The notes: generated by a model from the letters alone, not told the origin. 64,000 bases of DNA from Hymenobacter rubidus (GCF_016734815.1 NZ_JAERQF010000024.1:27140-91139), one strand, 5' to 3'. Numbered from the stretch's first letter, positions 35,851-45,006 are shown. Translations and numbers: made by a program.

Positions 35851-35993
35851 AGGGTTGGGTAAGAATTTTTCGATAATCAAATGAGAATAAGTGACGGATG
35901 AGCCGGTGCGCAGCTCGTGCCACGAAATGCACCGCTCATTTCCGCAACCGCTTAATTTAAAGCGGTTCTCAAGTTGGTATACAGACGACAGTC

Positions 35994-36070
35994 AGTAGCG
36001 CGAACTGTGTAGTTCGCGTCCCCGCGCCGCTAGCTCGTTCTAGGACGCGAACTGCACAGTTCGCGCTACT
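35994..36070. repeat. Inverted repeat AGTAGCGCGAACTG type, nested in a larger palindrome
   Basis: Arms AGTAGCGCGAACTGTGTAG and complement ending GCGCTACT, with a 15-20 bp centre. Outside it, AAAGCGGTTCTCAAGTTGG (35959-35978) pairs imperfectly with ACCAACCCGACAACCGCT (36075-36092), so one hairpin element sits inside another. Confidence 0.8.
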
Positions 36071-36092
36071 ATACACCAACCCGACAACCGCT

Positions 36093-36482
36093 CTAAAAAG
36101 CTTGTTTCTGAGCATGCCACAGCACCAACTGCCAGCCGTGGGATGGCTTGTTGATGTACACCACCGCATACTTGATGTGGGTGGAATTGGTACTGCCGTC
36201 GGGCTTGGCAGGCAGCGTGATGAGGACTGTTCCGTTCACCACCGCCGTGTTGCCGTCATTATAGGGGCGCACGGCCAGGGCTTCAATGTCGACATGCAGG
36301 TACTCGCTACTGCCGTCCCGAATGCTTTGCAGGTATTCGGCCTTGTTGTGCTCCAAGCCGTTGGAATGGGTATAAACCAAGTCGTCGGCAAATATCTTAT
36401 CCAGTACTCCGAGGTCTTTACTTACTTGAGCATCAAAGCGCTGCCGCTCCAATGCTTTGATGTCATTCTCAACGCTGCTCAT
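36093..36482 (-). CDS. NTF2-like (DUF4440/SnoaL-like) protein
   Basis: 129 aa, the size of a single cone-shaped NTF2-like domain: helix-rich start (ALERQRFDAQVSKDLGVLDK), IFADDLVYTHSNGLEHNKAEY, and beta-strands ending HGWQLVLWHAQ. The DDLVYTHSNG motif is typical of DUF4440 proteins, which include ketosteroid-isomerase-like enzymes and proteins of unknown role. No signal peptide. Its stop codon lies at the edge of a nested repeat. Confidence 0.85.
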   Translation of the reverse strand: MSSVENDIKALERQRFDAQVSKDLGVLDKIFADDLVYTHSNGLEHNKAEYLQSIRDGSSEYLHVDIEALAVRPYNDGNTAVVNGTVLITLPAKPDGSTNSTHIKYAVVYINKPSHGWQLVLWHAQKQAF

Positions 36483-36578
36483 AAGGGTGATGGGCTGAAG
36501 GAGGCATGTAGCGTCCCGCGCTGCTGGAGGGCAACGGCAGAGACAAACCGTTTTTAACTACCAGAATAAGGTCGGCGG

Positions 36579-37946
36579 CTAGGCATTATCCGACTCGTCG
36601 AAGCGCACCATTTTCATGTGGGGCGCAAAGAATTGCATCAGCAACCACGCCAGCAGGTAGGCCCCGCCGCAGATGAGGAACATGATGAAATAGGCCTTGT
36701 TGAGCTGCCCGATGCTTTCGTAGTACACAAACATGCGCTTCTGCACCAAGGCCGTGAGCAGGATGCCCCCGAGTCCGCCGGCCATGCCGCCCAAACCCGT
36801 GACCGAAGCCACGGCCCGCTTGGGAAACATATCGGATGCCGTGGAGAAGATATTGGCGCTCCACGCCTGGTGCGCCGCCGCCGCAATGCCGATAACCAGC
36901 ACGGCCAGCCACATGTCAATCTGCCCCAGGTACTGCACAAACACAATGGGCAGCACACAGAAGGCAATGAACAGCATGGCCATTTTGCGGGCCCGGAAAG
37001 CTGGCATACCGCTCTTGATGAATCGCATCGGCAACCAGCCGCCGCCAATACTGCCCACACTCGACAGAATGTACACAATGGCCACCGGCAGCGAAATCTG
37101 GGTGCCTTTCAGCCCGTACTGCTTGGTCAGGAAATCGGGCAACCAGAACAGGTAGAACCACCAGATGGGGTCCGTCAGGAATTTGCCGAAAATGAAGGCG
37201 TAGGTCTGCCGGACTTTCAACAATTGGGTCCAAGTGATTTTAGCCTCGTTTTCGACCGCCACGGCGGCCATATCGTCCACGTCGGTGTGGATGTAGTCGA
37301 ACTCGGCTTTGCTGAGCTTGGCATGCCGGGCGGGCACTTCGTACACCACAAACCACAATACCAGCCAGACAAAGCCCAGTGCCCCCGTGATGATGAAAGC
37401 CCACTGCCACCCGTAATTTTCCGCGATAAAGGGTACCGCAATAGGAGCCACGATGGCCCCCACGTTCGAACCCGAATTGAAGATGCCCGTGGCCAGCGCC
37501 CGCTCCTTCTGCGGGAACCACTCGGCGGTGGTTTTGATGGCGGCGGGGAAATTGCCGGCCTCCGTGATGCCCAGAAAAGCCCGCGCCACACTAAAGCCTA
37601 ACGTGGTGGTTACCAAGGCATGGCCCATGGCCGCCAAGCTCCACAGGAAGGTAGAGAGGGCGTAGCCCATTTTGGTGCCGAGCTTGTCGATGATGCGCCC
37701 CACGCCCATCATGCCAAATGCATAAGCCACTTTGAACGCCAGCTCGATATTGGCGTAGTCGCCCGAATTCCAGTGGAATTCCTTCTCCAGGTAGGGCTTC
37801 AGCAGCGAGATAACTGCCCGGTCGAGGTAGTTGATGGTGGTGGCGAAAAATACCAGCGAACAAATAGTCCAGCGGTATTTGCCGATGGCGGCATTTGCCG
37901 TCGCCAGCGGGGAAGCGGGCGGCAATTGGGTGGGCGAAGGCATCAT
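36579..37946 (-). CDS. exuT: Hexuronate transporter ExuT-like (MFS)
   Basis: About 455 aa, twelve membrane helices. The first-helix segment TTINYLDRAVISLLKPYLEKEF and FLGITEAGNFPAAIKTTAEWFP (about 120-145) are hallmarks of the anion:cation symporter family that includes ExuT for galacturonate and glucuronate. It is the last gene of the run eda-kdgK-uxaC in the same direction, 78 bp after eda, which supports hexuronate uptake across the inner membrane. Start: ATG 37946 (an adjacent ATG at 37943 is equally possible); the frame continues upstream to 38006. Confidence 0.92.
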   Translation of the reverse strand: MMPSPTQLPPASPLATANAAIGKYRWTICSLVFFATTINYLDRAVISLLKPYLEKEFHWNSGDYANIELAFKVAYAFGMMGVGRIIDKLGTKMGYALSTFLWSLAAMGHALVTTTLGFSVARAFLGITEAGNFPAAIKTTAEWFPQKERALATGIFNSGSNVGAIVAPIAVPFIAENYGWQWAFIITGALGFVWLVLWFVVYEVPARHAKLSKAEFDYIHTDVDDMAAVAVENEAKITWTQLLKVRQTYAFIFGKFLTDPIWWFYLFWLPDFLTKQYGLKGTQISLPVAIVYILSSVGSIGGGWLPMRFIKSGMPAFRARKMAMLFIAFCVLPIVFVQYLGQIDMWLAVLVIGIAAAAHQAWSANIFSTASDMFPKRAVASVTGLGGMAGGLGGILLTALVQKRMFVYYESIGQLNKAYFIMFLICGGAYLLAWLLMQFFAPHMKMVRFDESDNA

Positions 37947-38024
37947 CGAGTTCGGGAATTTTAAGCCAGGGGCAATACTCGCGGCGGGAAACAGACCAGG
38001 GCGCAAGCCCCGGCCCGGTACGTC

Positions 38025-38708
38025 TTATTTCTTCAGGGTTTCGACAAACTGCATCAGCTCACTGATGCTGGCGGATAAGGCATCGGTATCGTCGGCGTTT
38101 TTAAAGAGCTGCGAGCCCATCCCGACCGCATTCACGCCCGCACCAAACCAGGCACTGACGCTGGCTTCGGTAGGCTCCACGCCGCCCGTCACCATGAGCT
38201 TGATGTGGGGAATGGGGCCGCGCAGAGCTTTCACATAGTCTGGGCCTACAATGTTGCCGGGGAATATTTTCACCACGGCTGCGCCCATTTTGCTGGCCTG
38301 GTAGATTTCGGTGGGGGTGAGGGCGCCGGGTAGCCACGGAATGTCGTGGGCGCGGCACACTTCGGCTACTTCGGCCGTGGCGCAGGGCTGCACCACAAAC
38401 GCCGCACCGGCCGCAATGAACTGCTCGGCCTGCTGGGCCGTGAAAAGCGTGCCAATGCCCAGCACCATGTCCGGGCAATTTTCCTGCACAAAGGCTTGCA
38501 GCTCACTGAAAACGGCCAATGCATTCTCGCCCCGGTTGGTAAATTCAAACACCCGAATGCCCCCCGCGTAGCAAGCCTGCAACATGCGCTGCGCATAGGC
38601 CACATCGGCGTGGTAAAACACCGGCACTACCGGGTAGCGCAACAGCGTGGCAAGGGTATCCAATTTTGAGCTGTTAGCTGTTAGCTGTTGGCTGTTAGTG
38701 TTCTGCAT
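38025..38708 (-). CDS. eda: KDPG (2-keto-3-deoxy-6-phosphogluconate) aldolase
   Basis: 227 aa class I aldolase of the KDPG/KHG family, splitting KDPG to pyruvate and glyceraldehyde-3-phosphate. The Schiff-base lysine is Lys147 in AAVVKIFPGN, the catalytic glutamate Glu55 in RVFEFTNRGENA, and the phosphate-site TGGVEP is present. Residues 4-16 (TNSQQLTANSSKL) are encoded by a heptamer tandem repeat, giving an N-terminus unlike relatives; no other in-frame ATG precedes the conserved region. It lies 52 bp after kdgK, and the enzyme order matches the pathway. Confidence 0.92.
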   Translation of the reverse strand: MQNTNSQQLTANSSKLDTLATLLRYPVVPVFYHADVAYAQRMLQACYAGGIRVFEFTNRGENALAVFSELQAFVQENCPDMVLGIGTLFTAQQAEQFIAAGAAFVVQPCATAEVAEVCRAHDIPWLPGALTPTEIYQASKMGAAVVKIFPGNIVGPDYVKALRGPIPHIKLMVTGGVEPTEASVSAWFGAGVNAVGMGSQLFKNADDTDALSASISELMQFVETLKK

Positions 38709-38765
38709 AATTGAAATAACGGAAAAAGCTAACAGCTAACTGCCATCAGCCAATAGCTAACTATC
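38669..38765. repeat. Inverted pair of AGCTGTT heptamer tracts at the kdgK/eda junction
   Basis: Left tract 38669-38698 is AGCTGTT repeated about four times; right tract 38727-38765 is the reverse-complement type (AACAGCT, AACTGCC, ATCAGCC, AATAGCT). The left tract encodes part of the eda N-terminus; the right one touches the kdgK stop codon. Confidence 0.8.
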
Positions 38766-39771
38766 TAAGTAGTCGGCCGCTTGTGTTGCCTTTCATGATT
38801 TCTTCGACTTCAGCCACCGTTACCAGGTTGATGTCGCCGTGGATGGTGTGCTTGAGGGCCGATGCAGCTACCCCGAAGGTAAGGGCTTGCTGCGGGTTAT
38901 TGTACGTGAGCGAGCCGTAGATAAAACCGGCCATGAAGGCATCGCCCCCGCCAATGCGGTCCACAATAGGGTTGATGTCGTAGGTGACGGTTTCGAGGAA
39001 CTGCTGGCCGTCGTAAAAAACACCTTTCAGCCCGTTGTGCGAAGCGCTGTGGGTTTTGCGGCGGGTAGTCACTACCTGCTTGATTTGTGGGAACCGCGCC
39101 ATCACCTGCTGCGCCACGGATACGAACTTGTTGTCGGTACCCGGCAGCGGGACAATGCCAAACAGGTCCTCGGCGTCGTTTTCGGAGCACACCACCACGT
39201 CGCAGCCTTCCACCAGCTCCGACATCACGGCCTGCGCCGTTTGGCCATACTGCCACAGGTTGCGGCGATAGTTTACATCAGCCGAAACGGTGATGCCCAA
39301 GCGGCGCGCGGCGGCAATGGCCTGGCGCGTGGCCTCGGCCGTGGTGGCCGAGATGGCGGGCGTGATGCCCGTCCAGTGCAGCCAACCGGCATCTTTCAGG
39401 ATTTCATCCCAGTTAAACGCAGCCGGGTCGAGGTGCGCGAAGGCCGAATTGGCCCGGTCGTACACCACTTTGCTGGCGCGCATGCCTGCGCCTACTTCCA
39501 AAAAATACAGCCCCAGACGGTCCCCCTTGTAAACGGTGGCATCCATGTTCACGCCCAGGGCGCGGAAATGCTGGGCGGCCGCATGGCCCAGGTCATTGGC
39601 CGGGAAGCAGGTAACGTGAGCGGCAGGCACGCCCAAGCTGGCCAGCGAGGCGCCCACATTGGCGTCGCCGCCCCCGTAAACGATTTCCAGGCTTTGGGTT
39701 TGCGCGAACCGGTAGTTCAGCGGCGGCGACAGCCGCATCATGATTTCGCCGAACGTGACAACTTGCTTCAT
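38761..39771 (-). CDS. kdgK: 2-Keto-3-deoxygluconate kinase (PfkB family)
   Basis: 336 aa ribokinase-fold sugar kinase. The N-terminal glycine motif YGGGDANVGASLASLG (about 32-47) and the C-terminal DRIGGGDAFMAGFIYGS with the catalytic Asp are the two PfkB signatures. Context between uxaC and eda makes KDG the substrate: ATP-dependent conversion to KDPG. Start: ATG 39771; upstream codons to 39828 translate a family A repeat. A hairpin separates it from uxaC but the direction is shared. Confidence 0.93.
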   Translation of the reverse strand: MKQVVTFGEIMMRLSPPLNYRFAQTQSLEIVYGGGDANVGASLASLGVPAAHVTCFPANDLGHAAAQHFRALGVNMDATVYKGDRLGLYFLEVGAGMRASKVVYDRANSAFAHLDPAAFNWDEILKDAGWLHWTGITPAISATTAEATRQAIAAARRLGITVSADVNYRRNLWQYGQTAQAVMSELVEGCDVVVCSENDAEDLFGIVPLPGTDNKFVSVAQQVMARFPQIKQVVTTRRKTHSASHNGLKGVFYDGQQFLETVTYDINPIVDRIGGGDAFMAGFIYGSLTYNNPQQALTFGVAASALKHTIHGDINLVTVAEVEEIMKGNTSGRLLR

Positions 39772-39786
39772 GCTTTGGGGACTTAG

Positions 39787-39893
39787 AAGAACGTCATGCT
39801 GAGCGTAGCCGAAGCATCTCGCTCGCATCGTTCAACGATTGAGTTACTACCACACGCGAGATGCTTCGACTACGCTCAGCATGACGTGCTTTT
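39787..39893. repeat. Palindromic intergenic element, family A (inverse of the copy at 7304)
   Basis: Arms AAGAACGTCATGCTGAGCG and complement. The centre CAACGATTGAGTTACTACC is the reverse complement of the centre of the 7304-7424 copy. It lies inside the uxaC-kdgK-eda-exuT run and could weaken downstream transcription or cap the transcript. Confidence 0.88.
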
Positions 39894-39913
39894 ATAAATT
39901 AATTACGCCTTAA

Positions 39914-41347
39914 TTACGCCGTTACGGCCGCTGCTTCGGCCACTTTGCCAAAGCCGAAATACTCGCTGGCATTGCCGTAGCAGATGTTCTGCACCATCGT
40001 GCCCAGCAGTTCCAGGTCGGCGGGTAATTCACCGTTCTCCACGTCGTTGCCGAGCAGATTGCAGAGCACGCGGCGGAAATACTCGTGGCGCGGGTACGAG
40101 AGGAAGCTGCGCGAATCGGTGAGCATGCCCACAAAGCGCGAAAGCAAGCCCATGTTGCTCAAAGCATTCATCTGCTTCTCCATGCCATCCTTCTGGTCGA
40201 GGAACCACCAGCCGGAGCCGAACTGAATCTTACCGGCCACCGAGCCGTCGTTGAAATTGCCAATCATCGTGGCAATCAGTTCATTATCGGCCGGGTTCAG
40301 GTTGTAGATGATGGTTTTCGCCAGCTTGTCCTGGCCGTCGAGGCGGTCGAGGAAGGTGGAAAGGGCGCGGCCCTGCGAGAAGTCGCCGATGCTGTCCCAG
40401 CCCGTGTCGGGGCCCAGCTCACGGAGCATGCGGGAGTTGTTGTTGCGCAGCGCGCCGATGTGGTACTGCTGCGTCCAGCCCTTTTCCCAGTCCAGCACGG
40501 CCAGCAGCACCAGCATGGCCGATTTGAATTTCAGCAACTCATCAGCAGTCAACTCCGCGCCGCCGCGCACTTTCGCGAAGATGGCGTCAATTTCCGCATC
40601 GGTGTAGCCGGCAGCGTAAATCTGCTCCAGGCCGTGGTCCGACAAGCGGCAACCCACGCTAGCGAAAAAATCGTGGCGCAGACGCAAGGCCTTTTCGAGG
40701 TCGGCGAACGTGCGGATTTCCACTTCGGCAGTTGCACCCAGCTTATCGAGGTATTGGTTATATGCTGCGGCAGATTCCGGAGCCATTGCCTTGTCGGCGC
40801 GGAAAGTGGGCAGCACGTTCACGGCAAAGCCGGAGGCGGCCAGCGCCTTGTGGTACTCCAGCGAGTCGGCAGGGTCGTCGGTGGTGCAAAGGGTTTCCAC
40901 CTGCATCATTTTCAGCAGGTTTTGCACCGAGTATTCCGGCGTTTGCAGCTTGGCGTTGCACTCGTCGTAGATGCGGCGGGCGCTGTCCTTATTCAGCAGC
41001 TCGGTGATGCCGAAATAACGGCGCAGCTCCAGGTGCGTCCAGTGGTACAAGGGGTTGCGCAGCGTGTAGGGCACCGTTTCGGCCCACTTCTCAAACTTTT
41101 CCCAGTCCGAAGCATCGCCGGTGATGTAACGCTCGGGAATGCCGTTGGCCCGCATGGCGCGCCATTTGTAATGGTCGCCGTAGAGCCAGATTTGGGTGAT
41201 ATTCTCGAATTGCTTGTCCTCCGCAATCTGGTCGGGCAGCAGGTGGTTATGATAGTCGATGATGGGCATCTGCTTGGCATACTCGTGGTAGAGTGTGCTG
41301 GCCGTAGCGGTTTGCAGCAGAAAATCGTCGGAGAGGAAAGGCTTCAT
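39914..41347 (-). CDS. uxaC: Uronate isomerase (glucuronate/galacturonate isomerase)
   Basis: 477 aa amidohydrolase-fold enzyme. The metal-binding PIIDYHNHLLPDQIAED near residue 30 and WLYGDHYKWRAMRANGI (about 55-72) are UxaC blocks; further on are DDPADSLEYH, VLPTFRADKAM, SFDHGLEQ-like CRLSDHGLEQIYA and the C-terminal DSRSFLSYPRHEYFRR. It converts D-galacturonate to D-tagaturonate and D-glucuronate to D-fructuronate. With UxaB and UxaA upstream, galacturonate is the likely main substrate; no UxuA/UxuB for the glucuronate arm is seen. ATG 41347 is used over TTG 41353. Confidence 0.95.
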   Translation of the reverse strand: MKPFLSDDFLLQTATASTLYHEYAKQMPIIDYHNHLLPDQIAEDKQFENITQIWLYGDHYKWRAMRANGIPERYITGDASDWEKFEKWAETVPYTLRNPLYHWTHLELRRYFGITELLNKDSARRIYDECNAKLQTPEYSVQNLLKMMQVETLCTTDDPADSLEYHKALAASGFAVNVLPTFRADKAMAPESAAAYNQYLDKLGATAEVEIRTFADLEKALRLRHDFFASVGCRLSDHGLEQIYAAGYTDAEIDAIFAKVRGGAELTADELLKFKSAMLVLLAVLDWEKGWTQQYHIGALRNNNSRMLRELGPDTGWDSIGDFSQGRALSTFLDRLDGQDKLAKTIIYNLNPADNELIATMIGNFNDGSVAGKIQFGSGWWFLDQKDGMEKQMNALSNMGLLSRFVGMLTDSRSFLSYPRHEYFRRVLCNLLGNDVENGELPADLELLGTMVQNICYGNASEYFGFGKVAEAAAVTA

Positions 41348-41464
41348 AAGCAACGAGAATTTAGGATGGGTGGGAACCCTGATAGTGCAGATGCTTCGGG
41401 ACCCGAAGGTAGGCCTCCGCTAGGGCCGTATTGGTTTTAAAGGCTCTTGCTTTCGGGATTTATT

Positions 41465-41484
41465 AACGAAAACGGTTGCGCAAA
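41465..41484. promoter_or_regulatory. Possible half-site of the recurrent operator upstream of uxaC
   Basis: AACGGTTGCGCAA matches 12 of 13 bases of the right part of the operator at 60910 (AACGATTGCGCAA). The other half is not at the right spacing. It lies about 120 bp upstream of uxaC. Confidence 0.3.
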
Positions 41485-41495
41485 TAAGTAGCATT

Positions 41496-41601
41496 TGTCA
41501 TCCTGAGCGCAGCGAAGGACCTTATCACGGTAGCAGTAGCAAATAATTACTGCCACCTGTACCTCGGCAAGAAGGTCCTTCGCGCTGCTCAGGATGACAG
41601 A
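41496..41601. repeat. Palindromic intergenic element, family B
   Basis: Arms TGTCATCCTGAGCGCAGCG and GCTCAGGATGACAGA; lies between uxaA and uxaC and probably divides the hexuronate genes into two transcription units. Confidence 0.88.
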
Positions 41602-41611
41602 CACGAATTGA

Positions 41612-43264
41612 TTACAAGCTTACCCCCCGCTTCCACGGAATGAAGTCGGTCTGGTCGTGGCGTACGGCAGCTACTTCTTCGCCGCTGGCTACCCGGATGA
41701 CGTAATCGAGAATGCGCTCGCCGGCTTGCTCGATGGTTTCTTCGCCGTCAATCACCGTTCCGGTGTTCAGGTCAATGATGTCGGGCATGCGCTTGGCGAG
41801 GGCTGTGTTGCTGGCTACTTTGATAACCGGAGCAATGGGGTTGCCGGTGGGCGTGCCCAAGCCCGTGGTGAACAATACGATGTTCGCCCCTGAGCCTACT
41901 TCGGCCGTGGTCGATTCTACATCGTTGCCGGGCGTGCAGAGCAGGTTCAGCCCGGGCTTGGTTACCAGTTCCGGGTAGTCGAGCACGGCCACTACGGGCG
42001 ACGAACCGCCCTTACGGGCTGCACCGGCCGACTTCATGGCGTCGGTAATCAAACCGTCGCGAATGTTGCCCGGCGAAGGGTTCATGTCGAAGCCCGAGCC
42101 CACGGCAATGGCGCTGTCGCCATACGCCTTCATTAGGCTGCTGAACCGCTCGGCAATGGCAGGTTCTACGCTGCGGTCCACCAACTCTTGCTCCACGCCG
42201 CACAGCTCCGGGAACTCAGCCAGGATGACGGAGCCGCCCAGCGCCACCAGCATATCGGAAACGTGGCCCAGGGCCGGGTTGGCCGAGATGCCGGAGAAGC
42301 CGTCGGAGCCGCCGCATTCCAAGCCAATGTTGAGGGCCTTCAGCGGAGCAGGCTCACGGCGGGCCTGGTTGGCAATCATCAGCCCCGCAAACGTTTGGCG
42401 CAGGGCTGTGCTAATGAGATTCTCCTCCGTACCAAGCTTCTGCTGGTCGAGGATGTAGAGCGGCTTCGAGAAGTTCGGGTCACGCTTCGCAATTTCGTCC
42501 TGGAGCATGCTGGCCTGCGCGTTCTGGCAGCCGAGGCTGAGCACCGTGGCACCGGCCACGTTGGGGTGCGTGATGTAGCCAGCCAACAGGCCACAAAGCG
42601 TTTGGGCGTCCTGACGGATGCCGCCGCAGCCGCCTTCGTGCGAAAGGAAGCGAATTCCATCCACGTTCGGGAACGGGCGCGTGCTGCGAGCCGCGTCTTC
42701 GCCAGCGGCCAGGTCGGCGCTCAGAATTTCCTCTACCGAGCGGCCGGCCTGCATCAGCTCCACCAGCTTCCGGGTTTCGGGCTGGTAGTTCTTGCGGCGG
42801 GCATAGCCAAGGTCGGTTATCAAGGCATCCTGCAGCACTTGGATATTGCGGTTCTCGCAGAACACTAGCGGAATCACCAGCCAGTAATTAGCTGTGCCCA
42901 CGCGGCCATCGGCGCGGTGGTAGCCCTGGAACGTGCGTTCCTGCCAGGCGCTTACATCGGGGGCCTGCCAGGCGGCGCGCTTCTGCGCGTGCTCGTCGTA
43001 GCTATTGGTGGCGTGCTTGATGTTGGCAGTGGTGAGGCGGCCGCCGGGGCGGATGTCCTCGCGGGCGGTACCCACCAGTACGCCATACATGGTGACGGTC
43101 TGGCCAGCGGTCAGGCCCAGGGGTGCAAGCTTGTGCTTGGCCGGGATGGCTTCGCTAGTGGTCACAAAACCATTTTCCCAAGGCACTTCGGTGCCAATCG
43201 GCAGGTCGACTAAGGCAACCAGTACGTTATCGGCGGGGTGAATGCGGGCAACTTGATGTTTCAC
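41612..43264 (-). CDS. uxaA: Altronate dehydratase
   Basis: 550 aa, starting with GTG. An N-terminal SAF domain (about 1-95) is followed by the large altronate/galactarate dehydratase domain. Cysteine-containing motifs EGGCGGIRQD, LSLGCQNAQAS and GLECGGSDGFSGISANP are the iron-site and active-site blocks of the family. It dehydrates D-altronate to 2-keto-3-deoxygluconate. Galactarate dehydratase is related, but adjacency to uxaB and uxaC favours altronate. It lies 161 bp after uxaB, the widest gap in the kduD-to-uxaA run. Confidence 0.95.
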   Translation of the reverse strand: MKHQVARIHPADNVLVALVDLPIGTEVPWENGFVTTSEAIPAKHKLAPLGLTAGQTVTMYGVLVGTAREDIRPGGRLTTANIKHATNSYDEHAQKRAAWQAPDVSAWQERTFQGYHRADGRVGTANYWLVIPLVFCENRNIQVLQDALITDLGYARRKNYQPETRKLVELMQAGRSVEEILSADLAAGEDAARSTRPFPNVDGIRFLSHEGGCGGIRQDAQTLCGLLAGYITHPNVAGATVLSLGCQNAQASMLQDEIAKRDPNFSKPLYILDQQKLGTEENLISTALRQTFAGLMIANQARREPAPLKALNIGLECGGSDGFSGISANPALGHVSDMLVALGGSVILAEFPELCGVEQELVDRSVEPAIAERFSSLMKAYGDSAIAVGSGFDMNPSPGNIRDGLITDAMKSAGAARKGGSSPVVAVLDYPELVTKPGLNLLCTPGNDVESTTAEVGSGANIVLFTTGLGTPTGNPIAPVIKVASNTALAKRMPDIIDLNTGTVIDGEETIEQAGERILDYVIRVASGEEVAAVRHDQTDFIPWKRGVSL

Positions 43265-43425
43265 AGTTTTCTACTTTAAAACGTTATGCGGAGCGAAGTT
43301 GAACCATCGGTCGCCGTAGGCAAGCGTCGCTCCTACCATAACTAATTCAATCAGTCGAATTACTCCTCAGACAGGCGTTTCTTTTGCGCCGACGGCAGAT
43401 GTGCACGTTGACCGGTTGGTTGAAA

Positions 43426-44955
43426 TTAATTGGCCAGAGCTGTTTTTTTGGTGAAAAACGCCGCCAAGGTAGCCGGGGCGCCCTCTTCCAACAACTGCGT
43501 CAGGTACTGGCTCACCTTCTCGGCAAAACCAGGCAGGCGGGTGAGGTCGGTGCCCCAGAGCGCGGTATTGCGCAGTGCGGCCGTGGCCAGTTCCTCCGGC
43601 GAAAAGCGGGCCCAGAGGTCGGCAAAGTAGCCGGCGCGGTCGTCCTGAATGGTGTAGGACTTGCCGTTGGCTTCGCCCTCGCCCGTGCTTGGACCGGTGG
43701 CCGTGTTGCGCATGAACAGCAGGTAGGCCGCAAAGCCCAAAGCAATGTAGTGCGGCACGGCGCTGTGCTGCTGGTAATAATGCAGCAGTGTGGGCACGTT
43801 GCGCATCTGCATTTTCATGGTGCCCTGCATGGCAATGGACAGCCAGCGGTGCTCCAGAAAGGGGTTTCGGAAGCGGTCGAGCACCTGCATGCCAAAGCGC
43901 TGGCCTACTTTCTCATCCACATTATACGGGATGCCGGGCAGCAAATCGGCCAGCATCAGGTTGTGGATAAAGCGCGCTAGGCCCTCGTCCTCCAGCGCCT
44001 CGCGCACGGTGGTGCAGCCCATGAGGTGGGCCAAGGCAAAGCTCAAAGTATGCGTGCCGTTGAGCAGGCGCAGCTTCAACTCGCGAAACAATGTGATATC
44101 GGGCCGAATCACTACGCCGGCAGCCGGATGAAACGACAGGACTTCCTTCACCCGGTCATTGCCCTCAATGGCCCAGAGCGAGTAGGCTTCGGCCACGGTC
44201 AGCAGGTCGTCTTTATAGCCGAGGTCGGCTTGCAATTGCGCATAGGTCGCATCGTCGGGCTTGCCCGGCACAATGCGGTCGACCAGCGTATTGCAGAACG
44301 AGTTGGCCGATTCGAGCCAGTCGATGAAGGCGCTGCCAAGGTCGTTGCGGTGCGCCAGCTCCAGCACAATGGCTTCGAGCTTGCGGCCGTTGTCGGGAAT
44401 TAGTTCGGTAGGCACCACCACCAAACCGCGGTTGGGGTCGCCCTTAAAGGCTTCAAAGCGTGCGTAGAGCACGGCCAGCAGCTTGCCCGGAAACGAGGAC
44501 GGCGGCGTGAGGTGAATGTCCTCGTTCACCAGCTGAATCCCAACCTCAGTCGTGTTGGAAATGACGACTTGCAGGTCGGGGCTTTTGGCGAATTCCAGTA
44601 CCTCGGCCCACTGGCTTTTGGCCGACAGCACGCGGCTGATGCAGCTGCACACCACGTTTTCTTCCACGGGCTTGCCGTCGTCAACGCCGCGGATGCACAC
44701 CGTGTACAGGCCATCCTGGCGCTCGAAGGCGGTGGCGTCGCCGCCATCGGTGCTCTTCACCACCACAATGCGGCCGTTGAACACGCCCTTGCGGTTGGCT
44801 TCGTCAATCATGAAATCGGGCAGGCCGCGCAGCAGCACGCCGGTGCCAAATTGCAGTACCTTCTCGGGGAGGGCCAGTAGCTCGGCCGTGGGCCAGGACA
44901 CTGGGGCCGTCGTGCTGGGCGCGGCCAAGGCCCGTTGTTTATTCAGAGTGTCCAT
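43426..44955 (-). CDS. uxaB: Tagaturonate reductase (altronate oxidoreductase)
   Basis: 509 aa of the mannitol-dehydrogenase long-chain family. The Rossmann start VLQFGTGVLLRGLPDFMID (about 33-51), FKGDPNRGLVVVPTELIPDNG, and the catalytic region with FCNTLVDRIVPGKP and LLNGTHTLSFALAHLMG (Lys-x5-His type; RLLNGTH here) match UxaB. It reduces D-tagaturonate to D-altronate with NADH. The lysine before the asparagine of the family motif is represented by the nearby LKLRLLNGTH segment. The gene follows pelA by 51 bp and precedes uxaA. Confidence 0.93.
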   Translation of the reverse strand: MDTLNKQRALAAPSTTAPVSWPTAELLALPEKVLQFGTGVLLRGLPDFMIDEANRKGVFNGRIVVVKSTDGGDATAFERQDGLYTVCIRGVDDGKPVEENVVCSCISRVLSAKSQWAEVLEFAKSPDLQVVISNTTEVGIQLVNEDIHLTPPSSFPGKLLAVLYARFEAFKGDPNRGLVVVPTELIPDNGRKLEAIVLELAHRNDLGSAFIDWLESANSFCNTLVDRIVPGKPDDATYAQLQADLGYKDDLLTVAEAYSLWAIEGNDRVKEVLSFHPAAGVVIRPDITLFRELKLRLLNGTHTLSFALAHLMGCTTVREALEDEGLARFIHNLMLADLLPGIPYNVDEKVGQRFGMQVLDRFRNPFLEHRWLSIAMQGTMKMQMRNVPTLLHYYQQHSAVPHYIALGFAAYLLFMRNTATGPSTGEGEANGKSYTIQDDRAGYFADLWARFSPEELATAALRNTALWGTDLTRLPGFAEKVSQYLTQLLEEGAPATLAAFFTKKTALAN

Positions 44956-45006
44956 GTATCACAATGAGACTAATGGTTAGTGCTTGGGCGAAACTAGAGT
45001 CGGGGC

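Noticed and set aside
38669..38765. Short direct repeats taken as a possible CRISPR array
   Set aside because: Units are 7 bp with no spacers and occur as an inverted pair; no cas genes in the window.
39771..39828. N-terminal extension of kdgK (MRARCFGYAQHDVLL...)
   Set aside because: It translates a family A repeat arm; the PfkB domain begins with MKQVVTFGEI at 39771.
41496..41601. Hairpin between uxaA and uxaC considered as a riboswitch
   Set aside because: The same sequence occurs beside unrelated genes (aroK, GH105, cdaA), so it is a dispersed repeat and not a ligand-specific leader.
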